64,000 bases of DNA from Paracoccaceae bacterium (GTDB lineage: Bacteria; Pseudomonadota; Alphaproteobacteria; Rhodobacterales; Rhodobacteraceae): contig WKFK01000015.1 in NCBI GenBank assembly GCA_014872815.1, forward strand, positions 620,001 through 684,000, written 5' to 3'. A model generated the notes under the pieces. That model was not told where the DNA came from, searched no databases, and saw only the letters and a list, made by a program, of their open reading frames with translations. This document shows positions 25,703 through 34,348 of this stretch, piece by piece. The position numbers and the translations under genes are program-made. How positions within the stretch are numbered: position 1 is the first letter of the stretch; the number at the start of each line of letters is the position of its first letter.

Positions 25703-27040
25703 ATGTTGCGACGCTTTGTCTGTGCGCTTGCGATGGGGGCGGCGATGGCGCTGCCCGCGCATGCGGAGGATCAGGTCACCGATTTTATGCTGGAGAACGG
25801 CATGCAGGTGGTGGTGGTCGAGGATCACCGTGCGCCGGTTGTGATGCATATGGTCTGGTACAAGGCAGGCTCAGCCGATGAGAAGCCCGGCGTGTCTGGC
25901 GTGGCGCATTTTCTAGAGCATCTGCTGTTCAAGGCCACGGACAAATTGGAGTCCGGTGAGTTCTCCGCAACCGTGGCAGCTAATGGCGGGCGGGACAATG
26001 CTTTCACCAGTTATGATGTGACCGCTTATCACCAGCGGGTGGCGGCGGATCGGCTGGAGCTGATGATGTCGATGGAGAGCGACCGGATGGTTAATATCCG
26101 GCTTGGGGAGGAAGAGATTCTGACCGAGCGCGATGTCATCATCGAAGAACGCAACCAGCGGGTCGAGAACAACCCTGGTGCGCTGTTCCGCGAACAACTC
26201 AATGCGGCGCAGTATCTCAACCACCGCTATGGCATCCCGATCATTGGGTGGCGGCATGAGATGGAGGCCTTGGGGCTGGAAGATGCGTTGGAATACTACC
26301 GCACCTATTACGCCCCCAACAATGCGATCTTGATTGTGGCGGGGGATGTGGAGCCGGAAGAGGTCAAGGCGCTGGCGGAGCAGTACTACGGCGTGATCCC
26401 GGCCAATCCGGACCTGCCAGAGCGCGCCCGGCCCAGTGAGCCGCCACAGACCAGTGCGCGTCGGATGGAGTTTTATGATGCGCGCGTGGCGCAGCCCTAT
26501 GTGACACGGTCCTACCTCGCGCCAGAGCGCAACCCGGGTGATCAGCGCGGCGCGGCGGCGCTGACCTTGCTGGCGGAATTGTTGGGAGGCGGGCAGACCT
26601 CTGTCCTGAGCCAGAAGCTGCAGTTTGAGGACAAGAACTCGATCTACGCCACCGCCTGGTATCGCGGCACCTCGCTGGATGCGACGACGTTTAACCTGCT
26701 GACCGTACCCGCGCCGGGCATTGGCATGCAGGAGGCCGAGGATGCGATGGACGCGGTTGTGGCGGAGTTCATGGAAACCGGTGTGGATGAGGCGCATCTG
26801 GAGCGCATCAAGATGCAGCTGCGGGCCAGCCAGATTTATGAGCGCGATAATGTGGACAGCGTCGCCAACCGCTATGGCCGGGGGCTGACCTCGGGGCTGA
26901 CCATTGCCGACATTCAGGCATGGCCGGAGATTTTGCAGTCGATCACGCCGGAGGAAATCATGGCGGCGGCGGAAATGATCTTTGACCGCAAGAAGTCGGT
27001 GACCGGCTGGCTGTTGACAGAAGAGGAGGCGGCGCAATGA
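25703..27040 (+). CDS. M16-family zinc metallopeptidase, catalytic partner
   Basis: The 445-residue product has a signal peptide (MLRRFVCALAMGAAMALPAHA). The inverted zinc motif HFLEH is at residues 69-73, and the second glutamate falls about 77 residues later in the stretch ERDVIIEERNQRVEN, as in pitrilysin-type M16 enzymes. A second M16 domain fills the C-terminal half. It overlaps the next gene by 4 bp. M16B peptidases often act as a pair in which one partner supplies zinc catalysis and the other the substrate-binding arginine and tyrosine. The signal peptide suggests periplasmic work. GGAGGG precedes the start. Confidence 0.93.
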   Translation: MLRRFVCALAMGAAMALPAHAEDQVTDFMLENGMQVVVVEDHRAPVVMHMVWYKAGSADEKPGVSGVAHFLEHLLFKATDKLESGEFSATVAANGGRDNAFTSYDVTAYHQRVAADRLELMMSMESDRMVNIRLGEEEILTERDVIIEERNQRVENNPGALFREQLNAAQYLNHRYGIPIIGWRHEMEALGLEDALEYYRTYYAPNNAILIVAGDVEPEEVKALAEQYYGVIPANPDLPERARPSEPPQTSARRMEFYDARVAQPYVTRSYLAPERNPGDQRGAAALTLLAELLGGGQTSVLSQKLQFEDKNSIYATAWYRGTSLDATTFNLLTVPAPGIGMQEAEDAMDAVVAEFMETGVDEAHLERIKMQLRASQIYERDNVDSVANRYGRGLTSGLTIADIQAWPEILQSITPEEIMAAAEMIFDRKKSVTGWLLTEEEAAQ

Positions 27041-28335
27041 TCCGTGCTTTCATCACATGTGTGACTCTGTTTGTGGCCGTGCCTGCCTGGGCGGAGATCA
27101 ATATCAAAGAAGTCACCTCACCCGGCGGTATCAATGCCTGGCTGGTCGAGGAGCCGTCGATCCCCTTTGTGGCGCTGGAAATCCGCTTCAAAGGCGGCAC
27201 CTCACTGGACGCAGACGGCGCGCGGGGGGCGACAAACTTGATGGTGGGCCTCTTGGAAGAGGGCACCGGCGACATGGACGCGCAGGCCTTTGCCAAGGCG
27301 AGCGAAGAGCTGGCGGCGCAGTTTGGCTATGACAGCCATGCCGATGCGGTGTCGATTTCGGCGCGTGTGCTGACAGAGAACCGCGATGAGGCGCTGGCTT
27401 TGCTGCGCAAATCCTTGGTGGCGCCGAGCTTCCCGCAGGATGCGCTGGATCGGGTACGCGAGCAGGTGCTGTCTGGGCTGCGTTCTGATCTGAAAGACCC
27501 GGATAAGATCGCCGGCGCGCGCATGGCGGAGATCATCTACGGCGATCATCCCTATGGCAGCGCGGGCGAAGGCACGATTGAGAGCGTGACCCACTTGACC
27601 CGCGAAGACATGATTGCGGCGCACAAAGGTGCGATGGCCAAAGACCGGCTGTTTGTCGGCGTGGTGGGTGACATCACCGCCGAAGAGCTGGGGCCGGTGC
27701 TGGACACGCTCTTGGGCGACCTGCCAGAAACCGGCGCACCGATGCCGGGCCCGGCGAAAGTGGACATCCTAGGCGGCGTCGATGTGGTGGATTTTGACAC
27801 GCCGCAATCGGTAGCGATGTTTGCCCAGAACGGCATTGACCGCGACGACGAGGATTTCTTTGCCGCCTATGTGCTCAACACCATCTTGGGCGGCGGCGGC
27901 TTTGAAAGCCGTCTGATGGAGGAAGTGCGGGTCAAACGCGGGCTGTCCTATGGCGTCTACAGCTACATCGTGCTGCGCGATCTGGCGAATGTCTACATGG
28001 GCAGCGTGTCCTCAGCCAATGACCGCGTGGCGCAGGCGATTGAGGTTATTCAGGATGAATGGGCGCTCATGGCCGCCGAAGGTCCGACCGAAGACGAGGT
28101 CGCAAAAGCCAAGGCGCTGTTGACCGGGGCTTATCCGCTGCGGTTTGACGGCAATGGCGCGATTGCGACGATCATGGTGGCCATGCAGATGGACAACATG
28201 CCGATCGACTACATCGCCACTCGTAACGACAAGGTTGATGCGGTCACGGTGGAAGATGTGAAACGCGTCGCTGGAGAACTTTTGACGCCAGAGAAACTGC
28301 AATTTGTGGTGGTGGGCAAGCCTGAGGGGCTGTGA
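27037..28335 (+). CDS. M16-family peptidase-like partner without zinc motif
   Basis: The 432-residue product has a signal peptide ending VPAWAE and two M16-like domains, but no HxxEH. The position that would hold it reads ATNLMVGLLEEGTG. It keeps the R/Y pair typical of the non-catalytic partner in VRVKRGLSYGVYSY. With the gene before it, it should form a two-chain M16B protease. It ends at a strong terminator. The substrate is unknown. Confidence 0.92.
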   Translation: MIRAFITCVTLFVAVPAWAEINIKEVTSPGGINAWLVEEPSIPFVALEIRFKGGTSLDADGARGATNLMVGLLEEGTGDMDAQAFAKASEELAAQFGYDSHADAVSISARVLTENRDEALALLRKSLVAPSFPQDALDRVREQVLSGLRSDLKDPDKIAGARMAEIIYGDHPYGSAGEGTIESVTHLTREDMIAAHKGAMAKDRLFVGVVGDITAEELGPVLDTLLGDLPETGAPMPGPAKVDILGGVDVVDFDTPQSVAMFAQNGIDRDDEDFFAAYVLNTILGGGGFESRLMEEVRVKRGLSYGVYSYIVLRDLANVYMGSVSSANDRVAQAIEVIQDEWALMAAEGPTEDEVAKAKALLTGAYPLRFDGNGAIATIMVAMQMDNMPIDYIATRNDKVDAVTVEDVKRVAGELLTPEKLQFVVVGKPEGL

Positions 28336-28361
28336 GGGCTGTCACGGTTAAGGATGTGAAG

Positions 28362-28391
28362 CGCGGGAGGTGAGAGCCTCCCGCGTTTTTT
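28362..28391 (+). terminator. Rho-independent terminator after the M16 pair
   Basis: CGCGGGAGG and CCTCCCGCG form a perfect 9-bp stem with a 6-nt loop, followed by TTTTTT. Confidence 0.92.
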
Positions 28392-28572
28392 GTTGGGGGT
28401 GGATTGTCGAATTTATGCTGCAGCAAAAAAGTGCAGCGCAGTCAGGGGGACCAAAATGCTCACAAAGCGGTCATAGAGTGGCCAAACTTGCCACTTAGAC
28501 GAGGAACTCTCTCAGGCGGATTTTTTGAGAGGACAACCTATTTGAACAAGTGTCACCATTAGTGGTTTCAAG

Positions 28573-29445
28573 GTGATTGGAGAACGTGTGAACAATTTCT
28601 TCCTTAGTTTAGTAATGCTCGGCCCTTTCTGGTCTTTTGTACTCACGGTGGTCTTGATCTTGTTTGGTGGCGTTCTTGCCCACCGATTTATTACAGTGAG
28701 TGCAAGTCACCGGCGCATCACTCATTTCTGGCGTCTGGAGATCATCTGCTTCACGTTTTGCGTTTTGCAAATTGGTTCAGCATACCTGCCACACGCTGCC
28801 CACATGGGGGTTTTCTGGGTGCTTTGCTTGTTGCTGTTTCTGACATTACCGCTTTTCGGAGCGTCCCTTTATTGTGCATTTTCTGCGCGCTCTAACAATA
28901 TTGCTGGGGACACAAGATATGCATGGCTCGGGTTTGTTCCCATCGCACATCTTTGGTTACTTTTAAAACCGGGTGACAAAGCCAAGACAGATTATTCATT
29001 GGCAGGTCGCGCGTGGGATGCTTCTCTGTTGGGGCTAGCGCTCATACCGATTTGGCTTGGGGCTGAAATTGTTGACGAATTGAGCGAATTGTCTACGACA
29101 CAGACGGTGCTGTGGGCGCTCGAAGAAAATGCGCCGTCAGCGGAAGCACATGCTTACTACAGGGTACTGAATTTGAACCGGAATACCCCTGCGCACACGC
29201 ATGGGATGATCGTGCAAAAGGCTGAGGCAGACGGAGCAACGATACGTCTATTGCACGAAGTTCCACCGCATAACGTCGAAGGGTTCAAACTAGAAAGTAA
29301 GCGACAATATCTGTCACAGTTCTGTAATTTTAAGAGGCACCAGATGTTTTTGGCCAAAGGGGGGCAATTCGAACTGAAATTCGAAACGCGTGACGGCGGC
29401 GATCTGGGAGAGATTGTCATCTCCCAAGATGTTTGCGTGAGTTGA
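28573..29445 (+). CDS. Unrecognised membrane protein, possibly acquired
   Basis: The 290-residue frame begins with GTG at 28573; a second GTG at 28588, six nt after GGAG, is as good a start and gives 285 residues. Three or four hydrophobic segments occupy residues about 10-35, 50-70, 77-100 and 112-130 (partial), with a further one near 150-167. The C-terminal 120 residues are polar and likely periplasmic or cytosolic. I do not recognise a family. Base composition here is clearly more AT-rich than the flanking genes, and it stands alone between a terminator and a TetR gene, so lateral transfer is possible. Confidence 0.65.
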   Translation: MIGERVNNFFLSLVMLGPFWSFVLTVVLILFGGVLAHRFITVSASHRRITHFWRLEIICFTFCVLQIGSAYLPHAAHMGVFWVLCLLLFLTLPLFGASLYCAFSARSNNIAGDTRYAWLGFVPIAHLWLLLKPGDKAKTDYSLAGRAWDASLLGLALIPIWLGAEIVDELSELSTTQTVLWALEENAPSAEAHAYYRVLNLNRNTPAHTHGMIVQKAEADGATIRLLHEVPPHNVEGFKLESKRQYLSQFCNFKRHQMFLAKGGQFELKFETRDGGDLGEIVISQDVCVS

Positions 29446-29609
29446 CTTTGTAACCGTCCTGTCGCTGCGCCAATACTGGCGACACGCACTGTGGCGGCAC
29501 CTGCCGTTGGTGTCCTCGTAGTAAGCAGGCATCGACCAACTTGTTGAGCTTCGTTTTCAAAGTTTCAGGAGCATCTGTAACCACAATTGGGGGCTGCTTT
29601 TCTCTCCCC

Positions 29610-30164
29610 TCACTCCCCCAACAACCGCCGGATTCGCCCTTCCCAATCGTCCTGTGCTCTCCCTGACTTCCCCATGGCCTGAAAGCCAAAGTAGAGGTGC
29701 AGGATCATTTCGGCCAGATCGGTGCGGTGGGTCGGGGACAGGCCGACGTCACGCACTTCCAGCACGCCGAGAATCCCCTCTTTGAGACGGTCGGCCATTT
29801 CCTGGGTTTTTTGCGCGACTTTGGGGTTGTCGGGCGCGACCTCGACCATGGCGTTGCAGATGAAACAGCCGATGTCGGCTTTGTCCGTGGGGGCAAACAT
29901 GGGCATCAAACAGGTGGTGGCGTCAGCGGCATCGCAGGCCTTCAGCGCAGCCACATTGGTGGTGACGACTTCATTGTCATAGCGCTCCAGCGTCTTGAAA
30001 TAGACCGCTTCCTTGTCAGCAAAAGCCTTATAAAAACTGCCGCGCGTGAGCCCCATGGCGTTGAGCAGATCGGGCAGATTGGTGGCCTTATAGCCTTGGC
30101 GCCAAAAGATCTGCATGGCGCCATCTATGGCTTTTTCGGTGTCAAATTCTCTGGGGCGGGCCAT
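29610..30164 (-). CDS. TetR/AcrR-family transcriptional repressor
   Basis: The 184-residue product has a TetR-type helix-turn-helix at the N-terminus: REFDTEKAIDGAMQIFWRQGYKATNLPDLLNAMGLTRGSFYKAFADKEAVYFKTLE. The C-terminal ligand domain includes the ADIGCFICNAMVEVAP stretch, which is like regulators of the AcuR/NemR type. A cysteine pair there could be redox- or electrophile-sensitive. It is divergent from a YHS-domain gene, with two operator-like palindromes in between, so auto-repression and control of the neighbour are likely. Confidence 0.9.
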   Translation of the reverse strand: MARPREFDTEKAIDGAMQIFWRQGYKATNLPDLLNAMGLTRGSFYKAFADKEAVYFKTLERYDNEVVTTNVAALKACDAADATTCLMPMFAPTDKADIGCFICNAMVEVAPDNPKVAQKTQEMADRLKEGILGVLEVRDVGLSPTHRTDLAEMILHLYFGFQAMGKSGRAQDDWEGRIRRLLGE

Positions 30165-30203
30165 TGGTTTCCTACCTCACGCAGTGCTCACGGTCAGTTG
30201 ATT

Positions 30204-30254
30204 TGTACCATTTGGTTCCGAATTGTAAATAGGCAATAGGAACCGATTGGTTCC
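30204..30254. promoter_or_regulatory. Two tandem TetR operator candidates
   Basis: A perfect palindrome GGAACCGATTGGTTCC lies at 30239-30254. A related but imperfect copy, TGTACCATTTGGTTCC, lies at 30204-30219, with starts 35 bp apart. They sit between the divergent TetR and YHS genes. Confidence 0.75.
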
Positions 30255-30288
30255 AAACTTAGATCATTCAACAAAGGGACCTCCCCCA

Positions 30289-30759
30289 ATGAACGTTTTT
30301 AAATCTCTGATCACTGGTGCCGCGCTGTCCGTGGCTGTGGCCACCTCCGCTTTTGCCGCTGGCGTTGAGCTCAACGCGTCTTCCACTGGTCTTGCGATGC
30401 AGGGTTATGACCCGGTAGCGTATTTCACCGATGGCGCGCCAACCAAAGGCGACTACCGCATCACGTCGAGCCATAACGAGGCGACCTACTGGTTCTCCAG
30501 CGAAGAGCACAAAGCGGCGTTTGATGCGGATCCAGAAGCCTACCTGCCGCAGTATGGCGGCTACTGCGCCTTTGGTGCGGCGATGGGTTTCAAATTTGAT
30601 GGCGACCCGGAGCACTGGAAGATTGTTGACGGCGAACTGTTCCTGAACCTGTCCAAAGATGTTCAGGCGCGTTGGGTCGAGGACATTCCAGGCTTCATCG
30701 AAAAAGCCGACACAAACTGGACCGACATCGCAGACAAAGATCCGGCCAGCCTTCAGTAA
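30289..30759 (+). CDS. Secreted YHS-domain protein
   Basis: The 156-residue product starts at the ATG at 30289; the upstream in-frame start at 30247 lies inside the operator. It has a signal peptide (MNVFKSLITGAALSVAVATSAFA) and a YHS domain with AMQGYDPVAYFTDGAPTKGDYRI, then YWFSSEEHKAAFDADPEAYLPQYGGYCAFG. YHS domains are small and metal-associated; function in secreted single-domain forms is unknown. The divergent TetR repressor and the double operator point to induction by a small molecule. A terminator follows. Confidence 0.88.
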   Translation: MNVFKSLITGAALSVAVATSAFAAGVELNASSTGLAMQGYDPVAYFTDGAPTKGDYRITSSHNEATYWFSSEEHKAAFDADPEAYLPQYGGYCAFGAAMGFKFDGDPEHWKIVDGELFLNLSKDVQARWVEDIPGFIEKADTNWTDIADKDPASLQ

Positions 30760-30788
30760 GGCATCTGCCACCACTCCCTTGGCCGTTG

Positions 30789-30819
30789 GCCCTCACCGCG
30801 CGATCGGTGGGGGCTTTTT
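30789..30819 (+). terminator. Terminator after the YHS gene
   Basis: GCCCTCACCG and CGGTGGGGGC pair over 10 bp, including one G-T pair, with a 6-nt loop, followed by TTTTT. Confidence 0.88.
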
Positions 30820-30871
30820 GTGATCCGGGCAATGATTGACGCCGGATGCGGCTTTGTCTAAGAGGCAGGTA

Positions 30872-30962
30872 ACCGTTGGGGTGTCCTGCGCGACAGGGCT
30901 GAGAATCGCAATTGCGTAAACCCATCGAACCTGATCCGGGCAATACCGGCGGAGGGAACGGT
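30872..30962 (+). ncRNA. TPP riboswitch (THI element)
   Basis: The element has the conserved parts in order: closing stem ACCGTT paired with AACGGT, GGGGTG, the CTGAGA box, and CTGATCCGGGCAATACCGG-type sequence with GGAGGGA. This is the TPP-binding aptamer of thiamin genes. The gap to the thiD start is 60 nt. It contains a possible hairpin that pairs 30987-30998 with 31009-31017 and covers the ribosome-binding site GGGAGG, so control is probably translational. It heads the whole operon 31023-38410. Confidence 0.95.
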
Positions 30963-31022
30963 GTCACAGACGATGACGTTTTGCCTGCGCGGAATCCCGT
31001 TTCGAACTGGGAGGCGCCACAT

Positions 31023-31826
31023 ATGGCTCATATCGCTTTGACAATTGCAGGCTCCGACAGCGGGGGCGGCGCGGGTATTCAGGCAGATTTGAAGGCGTTT
31101 TCGGCGCTGGGCACCTTTGGCACCAGTGTGATCACGGCCGTGACGGCGCAGAACACGCAGGCGGTGACCGCGGTGCACCCGATCCCCTTGGACGTGGTGC
31201 GCGCGCAGATTGATGCGGTTCTGAACGACATGGACGTCGGCGCGATCAAGATTGGCATGCTGGCGACGCCGGAGATCATCCATACAGTGGCTGACGCGAT
31301 TGCCGATTTCACAGGGCCTGTGGTGCTCGACACGGTGATGGTGGCAAAATCCGGTGACAGCCTGTTGGCCGAGGACGCGGTTATGACCCTGCGCGATGTT
31401 TTGGTACCGCGTGCAACGGTGATCACGCCAAACCTGCCGGAGGCGGCGGCGCTTCTGAAAGAAGAGTTTGCCTGCTGTGAGGAGCAGGTGGTGGCGCAGG
31501 GGCAGGCGCTCTGCGCTATTGGCGCGCAGGCGGTTTTGATGAAGGGGGGGCATGCAGATGGGGACATCTGTCACGACTATCTGATGACCTATGAGGGCAC
31601 ACAGCTGGAGCTGACCGCGCCGCGCAAGCAGACCAAAAATACCCATGGCACCGGGTGCACTTTGTCTTCATCGATTGCGGCGGGGCTGGCCAAAGGTCTG
31701 GCGTTGCCAATCGCAGTGAAAGAGGCGCACGAGTACCTGCAAGGTGCAATTGCCGCTGCCGATGATTTGAACATTGGGCACGGTCATGGGCCGTTGCACC
31801 ACTTCCACCGGGTTTGGGACGCGTGA
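31023..31826 (+). CDS. thiD: Hydroxymethylpyrimidine / phosphomethylpyrimidine kinase
   Basis: The 267-residue product begins at the ATG at 31023, eight nt after GGGAGG; longer frames overlap the riboswitch. Motifs are IALTIAGSDSGGGAGIQADLKAF at the N-terminus, VLDTVMVAKSGDSLL, and NTHGTGCTLSSSIAAGLAKG in the ATP and anion site. ThiD phosphorylates HMP and HMP-P to HMP-PP. It is the first gene under the riboswitch and overlaps thiO. Confidence 0.96.
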   Translation: MAHIALTIAGSDSGGGAGIQADLKAFSALGTFGTSVITAVTAQNTQAVTAVHPIPLDVVRAQIDAVLNDMDVGAIKIGMLATPEIIHTVADAIADFTGPVVLDTVMVAKSGDSLLAEDAVMTLRDVLVPRATVITPNLPEAAALLKEEFACCEEQVVAQGQALCAIGAQAVLMKGGHADGDICHDYLMTYEGTQLELTAPRKQTKNTHGTGCTLSSSIAAGLAKGLALPIAVKEAHEYLQGAIAAADDLNIGHGHGPLHHFHRVWDA

Positions 31827-32800
31827 CGCGTTTTTCCGTCATAGGCGCTGGCGTGGCCGGTCTGGCCGTGGCCACCGAGCTTGCGGAGCGTGGCGCCGAG
31901 GTGCAGGTGTTTGACCCTGCTGGCCCACCCGGCCCACACGGCTGCAGCTGGTGGGCGGGCGGCATGTTGGCGCCGTGGTGCGAGTATGAAAACGCCGAAG
32001 AGCCTGTGCTCCGTTTTGGACAAGAAGCGATTGAATGGTGGGCGGCGCGTACCAAGGTGACCAAGGCGGGCACACTGGTGGTGGCAAACAAACGCGACCT
32101 GCCGGACATGCGCCGGTTTGCCCGGCGCACCGAAGGCTTTGACGAAGTTGGGCGCGACAAGGTGGCTGAGCTGGAGCCGGATTTGCACGGCTTTGGGCAG
32201 GGACTGTTTTTTGAAGACGAGGCCCACCTAGACCCGCGCAAGGCGTTGCAAGACCTGTATCGCGGCTTGGCCGACAAAGGCGTGACGGTGCACAATAAGC
32301 TCGCGCCAAGCGGATTGGAAAACGCGATTGATTGCCGGGGTCTGTCGGCGCGCGAATACCTCTATGACCTGCGCGGCGTGAAAGGCGAGATGCTGATCAT
32401 TCGCGCGCCGGATGTGGAGATCACGCGACCTGTGCGCCTGCTGCACCCGCGTATCCCGCTCTACATTGTACCGCGTGGGGATGGCATCTACATGCTGGGC
32501 GCGACCTCGATTGAGAGCGAAGACAGCAGCCGCATCACTGCGCGCTCCATGCTGGAGCTCTTGAGCGCGGCTTATGCGTTAAACCCCGCCTTTGGCGAGG
32601 CGGAGGTGCTGGAAATTGGCGTCGATCTGCGCCCCGCGTTTCCCGATAACCTGCCGCGTATTCGCCGTCTCGGACGGACGATCTACGCCAATGGTTTGTA
32701 TCGGCATGGCTATTTGCTGGCTCCTGCGCTGGCGAAAGGGGTGGCCGATCTGGCGCTTCACAACATTCATTCGGAGATGGTCGATGAAGATCGTGCTTAA
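31823..32800 (+). CDS. thiO: Glycine oxidase ThiO
   Basis: The 325-residue product uses a GTG start overlapping the thiD stop as GTGA. It is a DAO-family flavoenzyme: FAD-binding FSVIGAGVAGLAVATELAERGAEVQVFD, then CSWWAGGMLAPWCEYE and, near the end, LPRIRRLGRTIYANGLYRHGYLLAP. ThiO oxidises glycine to the iminoacetate used by ThiG to make the thiazole ring in aerobic organisms. Its position before thiS and thiG supports this function over a general amino-acid oxidase. Confidence 0.93.
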   Translation: MTRFSVIGAGVAGLAVATELAERGAEVQVFDPAGPPGPHGCSWWAGGMLAPWCEYENAEEPVLRFGQEAIEWWAARTKVTKAGTLVVANKRDLPDMRRFARRTEGFDEVGRDKVAELEPDLHGFGQGLFFEDEAHLDPRKALQDLYRGLADKGVTVHNKLAPSGLENAIDCRGLSAREYLYDLRGVKGEMLIIRAPDVEITRPVRLLHPRIPLYIVPRGDGIYMLGATSIESEDSSRITARSMLELLSAAYALNPAFGEAEVLEIGVDLRPAFPDNLPRIRRLGRTIYANGLYRHGYLLAPALAKGVADLALHNIHSEMVDEDRA

Positions 32801-32978
32801 CGGAGAGGCCCGCGAGGTGGCGGCCACGGATTTGGCTGGGCTTTTGGCCGAGTGTGGCTTTTCGGGGCGCGTGGCGACCTCGCTGAACGAAGAGTTTGTG
32901 CCCGCCGGATTGCGCGCGGGGCAGGCGCTGGCGGATGGCGACCGCGTTGAAGTGGTCGCGCCGATGCAGGGGGGCTGA
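32784..32978 (+). CDS. thiS: Sulfur carrier protein ThiS
   Basis: The 64-residue product is a ubiquitin-like sulfur carrier ending in the essential Gly-Gly. It has MKIVLNGEAREV at the N-terminus and VAPMQGG at the end. The C-terminal glycine is adenylated by a ThiF-type enzyme and converted to a thiocarboxylate that gives sulfur to ThiG. Its start overlaps thiO by 17 bp and it ends 3 bp before thiG. Confidence 0.94.
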   Translation: MKIVLNGEAREVAATDLAGLLAECGFSGRVATSLNEEFVPAGLRAGQALADGDRVEVVAPMQGG

Positions 32979-32981
32979 GCG

Positions 32982-33755
32982 ATGGGCAAGACGTTTTATG
33001 GCGTAGAGCTGCCAAACCCGCTGATGCTGGGCACGGCGCAATATCCCAGCCCGGCGATTTTGGAAGAGGCGTTTCGGGCTTCTGGCGCTGGTGTGGCGAC
33101 GGTATCTTTGCGCCGCGAGGGCGCTGGCGGTGCTGGGCAAACCTTTTGGCAGATGATTGCGGATTTGGATGTGTTGGTGCTGCCCAACACGGCAGGCTGT
33201 CACACGGTGAAAGAGGCGGTGACCACCGCGCATATGGCGCGGGAGGTGTTTGACACCAAGTGGATCAAGCTGGAGCTGATCGGCCACACCGACAGTTTGC
33301 AACCGGATGTGTTCCAGCTGGTTGAGGCTGCGCGGATTTTGTCCGAGGACGGGTTTGAAGTGTTTCCTTACACCACTGAAGACCTGATCGTGGGGGAACG
33401 TCTGCTGGAAGCGGGCTGCGAGGTGTTGATGCCTTGGGGCGCGCCTATTGGCTCGGGCCGCGGGTTGAACAACATCTATGCGCTGCGGGCGATGCGGGCG
33501 GAATTCCCCGATGTGCCTTTGGTGGTGGACGCGGGTATTGGCCTGCCGAGCCATGCGGCGGCGGCGATGGAACTGGGCTTTGACGCCGTTTTGCTCAACA
33601 CCGCCGTGGCGCGGGCGGGCGATCCGGTGGCGATGGCCAAGGCGATGATGGCCGCCGTGGAAGCGGGGCAAATGGGCTTTGACGCCGACCCGATTGAAGC
33701 GCGCGATATGGCGGAGGCCTCCACCCCCGTTATTGGAAAGGCATTTCTGTCATGA
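32982..33755 (+). CDS. thiG: Thiazole synthase ThiG
   Basis: The 257-residue product is a ThiG barrel. Visible are [29 protein letters not shown], the Schiff-base lysine region WIKLELIG, and phosphate-binding [12 protein letters not shown] with [27 protein letters not shown] near the C-terminus. It joins deoxyxylulose 5-phosphate, ThiS thiocarboxylate and iminoacetate to form the thiazole phosphate. It overlaps thiE by 4 bp. Confidence 0.97.
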   Translation: MGKTFYGVELPNPLMLGTAQYPSPAILEEAFRASGAGVATVSLRREGAGGAGQTFWQMIADLDVLVLPNTAGCHTVKEAVTTAHMAREVFDTKWIKLELIGHTDSLQPDVFQLVEAARILSEDGFEVFPYTTEDLIVGERLLEAGCEVLMPWGAPIGSGRGLNNIYALRAMRAEFPDVPLVVDAGIGLPSHAAAAMELGFDAVLLNTAVARAGDPVAMAKAMMAAVEAGQMGFDADPIEARDMAEASTPVIGKAFLS

Positions 33756-34348
33756 GCCTGCATAAGTTTTACCCGATCTTTGACGACGTAAGCTGGCTCA
33801 AGCGCATGTTGCCGCTTGGCATCAAACTGGTGCAGCTGCGCATCAAGGATGCCAGTGACGAGCATGTGCGGGCGCAGATTGCCGAAGGTCAGGCGCTGTG
33901 CCGCGCGCACGATTGCGTGCTGGTGATCAACGATTATTGGCAGGCGGCGATCGATTTGGGCTGTGACTGGATTCACCTCGGTCAGGAAGATTTGGATGAT
34001 GCCGATCTGAAAGCCATTCGGGCCGCTGGCCTCAAGATGGGTATGTCGACCCATGATGACGATGAGCTGGAGCGCGTTCTGGCGATGATGCCCGACTATG
34101 TGGCGCTGGGGCCGGTATACCCAACCATTTTGAAAAAGATGAAATGGCATCAGCAGGGCTTGCCGCGCGTGACCGAATGGAAAGCGCGTGTGGGCGAGGT
34201 GCCGCTCGTGGGCATCGGTGGTATGTCGGTGGAACGGGCGCCGGGGGTGTTTGAGGCCGGGGCGGATATTGTCTCTGCAGTCACCGACATCACGCTGAAC
34301 GATGATCCCGAAGGGCGCGTGCGCCAGTGGTTGGAGGTCTGCAAGTGA
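33752..34348 (+). CDS. thiE: Thiamine phosphate synthase ThiE
   Basis: The 198-residue product matches Thi[28 protein letters not shown] at the N-terminus, [53 protein letters not shown] with KK after it, and [28 protein letters not shown]. It couples HMP-PP and thiazole phosphate to thiamin phosphate. It overlaps the neighbouring genes by 4 bp on each side. Confidence 0.96.
   Translation: MSLHKFYPIFDDVSWLKRMLPLGIKLVQLRIKDASDEHVRAQIAEGQALCRAHDCVLVINDYWQAAIDLGCDWIHLGQEDLDDADLKAIRAAGLKMGMSTHDDDELERVLAMMPDYVALGPVYPTILKKMKWHQQGLPRVTEWKARVGEVPLVGIGGMSVERAPGVFEAGADIVSAVTDITLNDDPEGRVRQWLEVCK

Noticed and set aside
25692-28335. Merging the two M16 genes into one frameshifted gene
   Set aside because: Each has its own signal peptide and full length, and the ATGA overlap is normal coupling.
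29446-29609. Possible transposase remnant or small RNA after the AT-rich membrane protein gene
   Set aside because: No terminal repeats, no coding similarity and no stable hairpin with a T tract were found.
31814-31822. TTG start for thiO three codons upstream of the chosen GTG
   Set aside because: The GTG overlapping the thiD stop follows the coupling pattern of the whole operon and gives the standard FAD-motif spacing.
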